Source: Muribaculaceae bacterium
GTDB taxonomy: Bacteria > Bacteroidota > Bacteroidia > Bacteroidales > Muribaculaceae
Direction: 5' to 3'
Length of the DNA stretch: 10,087 nt
Assembly (NCBI GenBank): GCA_009775535.1
Contig: VSPW01000059.1
Coordinates: 1 to 10,087 of the forward strand
Shown: positions 7,924-10,087 of the stretch, one piece after another
Numbering within the stretch: position 1 is the stretch's first letter
Layout of the letters: each line of letters begins with the position of its first letter
Notes under the pieces: generated by a model
Seen by the model: the letters and a program-made list of their open reading frames with translations, nothing else
Databases searched by the model: none
What the model was told of the DNA's origin: nothing
Made by a program: the position numbers and the translations under genes

Positions 7924-8772
7924 ATGATATTAATTGCAGACAGCGGAAGCACCAAGGTCGACTGGTGCTTTGTCGAAGGGGCTTCCATTGTGAAACAAGT
8001 GTCGACATCCGGCATAAACCCTGTAGTGATGTCGGAAGATGAGGTCTCGGCCTGTATCGGTGGGCAATTGATGCCTCAGATGGAAGGCCTAAGCCCGGCG
8101 TCAGTCCATTTCTATGGCGCAGGGTGTGTCTCTGATGAAAAGTGCGCTATTGTCGCCTCTGCCATTTCCGGGCATATACCCGATGTCAGTGTTACGGTCG
8201 ACAGCGACATGCTTGCCGCTGCACGTGCTATTTGTGGGAGCGACCCCGGAATCGCGTGTATACTGGGCACAGGGTCAAATTCATGTGTCTATGACGGTAG
8301 GCATATCATCGATAATGTATCACCGTTGGGATACATACTTGGTGATGAGGGCAGCGGGGCGGTGCTAGGCAAGATGCTTGTCGGTGATGTGCTTAAACGC
8401 CAGCTTCCGGAAGAGCTGTGTGCAAGATTCCTGGAACAGTACTCTCTGGACAGGCTTACTGTTATCGACCGCGTATATAGGCAGCCGCAGGCCAACCGCT
8501 TTCTGGCATCACTTACTCCATTCCTTCTGGAGAACATCTCCGACCCTGCCGTCTACGGTCTTGTCCTGCGTGCGTTCATCTCTTTCTTTGAACGGAATGT
8601 GGCAAACTACAGCTCCTACCGGGATATGGCTGTGGGCTTTGTCGGGTCTATTGCATATTACTACCGCGATGTCCTTGCTGATGCCGCCGGGCAATTCGGT
8701 TGCACATTGGGACGCATATTGCGCAGCCCTATGGAGGGGCTGGTTGAATACCATACTAAAAAAATCATATGA
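7924..8772 (+). CDS. murK: BadF/BadG-type sugar kinase, probable MurNAc 6-kinase (MurK-like)
   Basis: 282 aa, cytoplasmic, in the sugar kinase/Hsp70/actin superfamily. The N-terminal phosphate loop is DSGSTKVDW (D6-W14). VDSD (V92-D95) offers the likely catalytic Asp, and ILGTGSN (113-119) is the second phosphate motif, followed by LGDEGSGAVLG. This matches Bacteroidota N-acetylhexosamine kinases. The Tannerella forsythia MurK in the same position makes MurNAc-6-P, the substrate of MurQ next door, so that role is preferred; GlcNAc kinase activity is the alternative. I start at ATG 7924 because family members begin just before the ILIADSGSTK strand. A GTG at 7879 overlapping the murT stop as GTGA would add 15 residues and could allow coupling, so the start is not fully settled. 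The AAGGA at 7918-7922 is only one base before the ATG, too close for a normal ribosome site. The stop is 1 nt before murQ. Confidence 0.85.
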   Translation: MILIADSGSTKVDWCFVEGASIVKQVSTSGINPVVMSEDEVSACIGGQLMPQMEGLSPASVHFYGAGCVSDEKCAIVASAISGHIPDVSVTVDSDMLAAARAICGSDPGIACILGTGSNSCVYDGRHIIDNVSPLGYILGDEGSGAVLGKMLVGDVLKRQLPEELCARFLEQYSLDRLTVIDRVYRQPQANRFLASLTPFLLENISDPAVYGLVLRAFISFFERNVANYSSYRDMAVGFVGSIAYYYRDVLADAAGQFGCTLGRILRSPMEGLVEYHTKKII

Positions 8773-8773
8773 T

Positions 8774-9598
8774 ATGACGTTTGTAAAGGTTACCGAACAG
8801 CCGTCTTTGTATGACGGACTGGACAAGAAACCGGTCATTGACCTGTTGCGAGAGATAAATGAGGAAGACAAAAAAGTGGCGTTCGCCGTAGAAAAAGCCA
8901 TACCACAGATAGAGCGGCTTGTCACAAGCATAGTGAGCCGTATGAAGCGTGGCGGCCGTATATTTTATATGGGGGCTGGCACTTCGGGACGGTTGGGGGT
9001 TCTTGATGCGTCCGAGATACCTCCGACATTTGGCATGGACCCTACATGGGTCATCGGGATCATAGCCGGTGGGGATGGAGCGTTGCGCAATCCGGTTGAG
9101 AATGCTGAGGACGATCTGTGCCAGGGCTGGCGCGACCTTGAACGGTTCAACATCAACTCTCTTGATACTGTCATAGGCATTGCCGCGTCAGGCACCACGC
9201 CATATGTTATCTCTGCGATAGAGGAGTGCCGCCGTCGAGGGATATTGACAGCATCCATCACGTCCAACCCCGATGCCCCGATATCGGCGGTGTCCGACAT
9301 ACCTATTGAAATGGTGGTCGGTCCGGAATACGTCACCGGCAGTTCGCGGATGAAATCCGGTACGGGCCAGAAAATGATATGCAATATGATTTCTACTGCC
9401 GTGATGATAAAGATGGGCCGCGTAAAAGGTAATAGGATGGTAAACATGCAGCTTACAAATGCAAAACTCGTAGACCGTGGGGCCAGGATGGTTGCCGAAG
9501 AGCTGTCATTGCCATATGAGGAGGCTAAACGGCTATTGCTCATGCATGGGTCGGTAAAAAAAGCCGTTGACGACTACAGGGAACATATGCAAAGCTGA
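8774..9598 (+). CDS. murQ: N-acetylmuramic acid 6-phosphate etherase
   Basis: 274 aa, cytoplasmic SIS-domain enzyme. It removes the D-lactyl ether from MurNAc-6-P, giving GlcNAc-6-P and D-lactate, which feeds wall amino sugars back into metabolism. The sequence is textbook MurQ: MGAGTSGRLGVLDASEIPPTFG (residues 66-87, sugar-phosphate loop G67-R73) and IIAGGDGALRNPVENAEDD. E81 and E112 match by spacing the catalytic Glu83 and Glu114 of E. coli MurQ. ATGTTPYV-like AASGTTPYVISA and TGSSRMKSGTGQKM (ending near 201) are the other SIS signatures. It is somewhat shorter than the roughly 300 aa Enterobacterial proteins, ending soon after the SIS fold. ATG 8774 leaves 1 nt after the murK stop, so translation is likely coupled. 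An in-frame start far upstream (8378) would overlap most of murK and adds low-quality sequence, so it was not used. This is the last gene of the operon. Confidence 0.95.
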   Translation: MTFVKVTEQPSLYDGLDKKPVIDLLREINEEDKKVAFAVEKAIPQIERLVTSIVSRMKRGGRIFYMGAGTSGRLGVLDASEIPPTFGMDPTWVIGIIAGGDGALRNPVENAEDDLCQGWRDLERFNINSLDTVIGIAASGTTPYVISAIEECRRRGILTASITSNPDAPISAVSDIPIEMVVGPEYVTGSSRMKSGTGQKMICNMISTAVMIKMGRVKGNRMVNMQLTNAKLVDRGARMVAEELSLPYEEAKRLLLMHGSVKKAVDDYREHMQS

Positions 9599-9694
9599 TG
9601 TCTTGATTTATAGATATTTGCTACTGCTTTAAGCATATAAGCGGCGGTCGACATGCATAATTTTGCCTATGTATGTGAAAAAAATGCCGTAAAA

Positions 9695-9726
9695 GTTGCA
9701 AACACGGAAAATTCGTTTTAACTTTG
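9695..9726 (+). promoter_or_regulatory. Bacteroides-type promoter P1 (sigma-ABfr)
   Basis: GTTG at 9695-9698, a 20-nt spacer, and TAACTTTG at 9719-9726 match the Bacteroidota housekeeping consensus (TTTG, about 19 nt, TAnnTTTG). Transcription should start a few bases after 9726. It would either drive a short transcript before promoter P2 or add a longer leader to the tRNA operon. The upstream box is one base short of TTTG, so it may be weaker than P2. Confidence 0.6.
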
Positions 9727-9777
9727 CACTCGCAAACGGCAAGAGAGCCACTGCAGGAATGACGCCTGATAATATTG

Positions 9778-9794
9778 AAAAAAAAGTTTTTTTT
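9778..9794. repeat. A8-G-T8 inverted tract
   Basis: Eight A, one G and eight T form a near-perfect inverted repeat lying about 20 bases before the -33 box of P2. Such tracts bend DNA and can serve as UP-element-like binding sites for the RNA polymerase alpha subunit; read as RNA, the T run could also end a transcript from P1. The sequence does not decide between these. Confidence 0.5.
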
Positions 9795-9813
9795 GAAAAA
9801 ATCGGCTGAAAAT

Positions 9814-9844
9814 TTTGCAGGTTAGAAAATAGTTTGTAACTTTG
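9814..9844 (+). promoter_or_regulatory. Bacteroides-type promoter P2 for the tRNA operon
   Basis: TTTG at 9814-9817, exactly 19 nt, and TAACTTTG at 9837-9844: a full match to the Bacteroidota consensus. It sits about 50 bases before tRNA-Thr and is the likely main promoter for the tRNA genes. The core TAACTTTGCA is identical to that of P1. Confidence 0.8.
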
Positions 9845-9854
9845 CAACCGCTTT

Positions 9855-9872
9855 CAAACTCCTACGGGTTTG
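9855..9872 (+). other. Short hairpin in the tRNA operon leader
   Basis: CAAACTC (9855-9861) pairs with GGGTTTG (9866-9872), seven pairs including one G-U, around a CTAC loop. It starts just after the expected P2 start site and ends 24 bases before tRNA-Thr. It may protect the transcript 5' end or mark RNase processing, but no U run follows, so it is not a terminator. Confidence 0.45.
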
Positions 9873-9896
9873 CAGGCAATAGAAAATTGAAAAGAC

Positions 9897-9970
9897 GCCT
9901 CTTTAGCTCAGTTGGCCAGAGCACGTGATTTGTAATCTCGGGGTCGTTGGTTCGAATCCGACAAGAGGCT
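9897..9970 (+). tRNA. tRNA-Thr (anticodon TGT)
   Basis: A full cloverleaf. The acceptor GCCTCTT (9897-9903) pairs with AAGAGGC (9963-9969). The D stem is GCTC/GAGC (9906-9909, 9919-9922). The anticodon loop is TTTGTAA with TGT at 9931-9933, reading ACA. The T stem is GTTGG/CCGAC around TTCGAAT. CCA is not encoded, so it must be added afterwards. The discriminator base is T (9970). The middle pair of the anticodon stem is a T-T mismatch (9926-9938). Confidence 0.95.
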
Positions 9971-10013
9971 CAAACAAATAGGGTGGTGCTGTTTAGGCAG
10001 TGTCCGTTCTAAA

Positions 10014-10087
10014 GGGCGAATACCAGAGTGGCCAAATGGGGCAGACTGTAAATCTGCTGGTTTATACCTTCGGTGGTTCGAATCCAT
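10014..10087 (+). tRNA. tRNA-Tyr (anticodon GTA), 3'-partial
   Basis: The acceptor starts with GGGCGAA (10014-10020). The D stem is CCA/TGG (10023-10025, 10037-10039). The anticodon stem GCAGA/TCTGC surrounds loop CTGTAAA with GTA at 10048-10050. A long class II variable arm contains GGT/ACC (10059-10061, 10066-10068), as expected for bacterial tRNA-Tyr. The T arm begins GGTGG-TTCGAAT-CCAT and the window ends there, so the last T-stem base and the 3' acceptor strand are missing. It lies 43 nt after tRNA-Thr, with no promoter between, so the two are likely co-transcribed. Confidence 0.92.

Larger units (their letters stand above)
9599..9896. other. Intergenic region between murQ and tRNA-Thr
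   Basis: No credible protein gene is seen here. The first 95 bases have no obvious function and no convincing intrinsic terminator for the upstream operon. The rest is AT-rich and holds two Bacteroides-type promoters (about 9695 and 9814 onward), an A8-G-T8 tract between them, and a short hairpin in the tRNA leader. The composition shift at the murQ stop marks the change from operon to tRNA control region. Confidence 0.8.

Noticed and set aside
8378..8773. 132-codon upstream extension of murQ
   Set aside because: It lies inside murK in another frame and has no MurQ-like sequence; the MurQ N-terminus begins at ATG 8774.
8965..9543. 192-codon reading frame on the - strand opposite murQ
   Set aside because: It mirrors the highly conserved murQ coding strand; no recognisable motif of its own.
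9626..9642. Possible terminator hairpin after murQ (GCTT/AAGC)
   Set aside because: Only four pairs and no T run follows; not a convincing intrinsic terminator.
9629..9847. 72-codon - strand frame in the intergenic region
   Set aside because: It covers both tRNA promoters and the A/T tract; composition reflects those elements rather than a protein.

Overview
The window comes from a Bacteroidota chromosome, most likely order Bacteroidales. Three things point there. The two promoters before the tRNA genes match the Bacteroides consensus (TTTG, about 19 bp, TAnnTTTG). The genes lack good Shine-Dalgarno sites at usable spacing. The gene set matches the MurNAc-salvage locus (murT-murK-murQ) described in Tannerella forsythia. 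Moderate GC and frequent ATA codons would fit a gut Bacteroidales such as Muribaculaceae, but that is a guess.

Positions 1-9598 hold seven genes on the + strand, apparently one operon whose start lies upstream of the window. Gaps are 7, 7, 5, 7, 41 and 1 nt. In order they encode: (1) a large multidomain N-acetylmuramoyl-L-alanine amidase-like protein, cut at its 5' end, with an inserted golvesin-like domain, a fibronectin III-like domain and an amidotransferase-like C-terminus, often annotated 'xanthan lyase'; (2) a glycosyltransferase with two GT-A-like halves, only the second carrying a DxD motif; (3) a DUF4922 protein with a GalT/HIT-type HxHxQ site and a putative zinc site; (4) a SpoIID/LytB-type protein with no signal peptide; (5) an AmpG-like MFS muropeptide/MurNAc transporter (MurT); (6) a BadF-type sugar kinase (MurK); (7) MurNAc-6-phosphate etherase (MurQ).

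The last three genes form a coherent path: import of MurNAc or a muropeptide, phosphorylation to MurNAc-6-P, then loss of lactate to give GlcNAc-6-P. The first and fourth look like peptidoglycan processors: an amidase that strips stem peptides and a SpoIID-type lytic transglycosylase that prefers stripped glycan. The glycosyltransferase and DUF4922 protein have no assigned role in known cell-wall recycling and are the least explained part of the locus.

Positions 9599-9896 are non-coding and carry two similar Bacteroides-type promoters, an A8-G-T8 tract between them and a leader hairpin. They are followed by tRNA-Thr(TGT) and tRNA-Tyr(GTA); the latter runs off the window end. No CRISPR array, insertion sequence, phage gene or other mobile element was seen.
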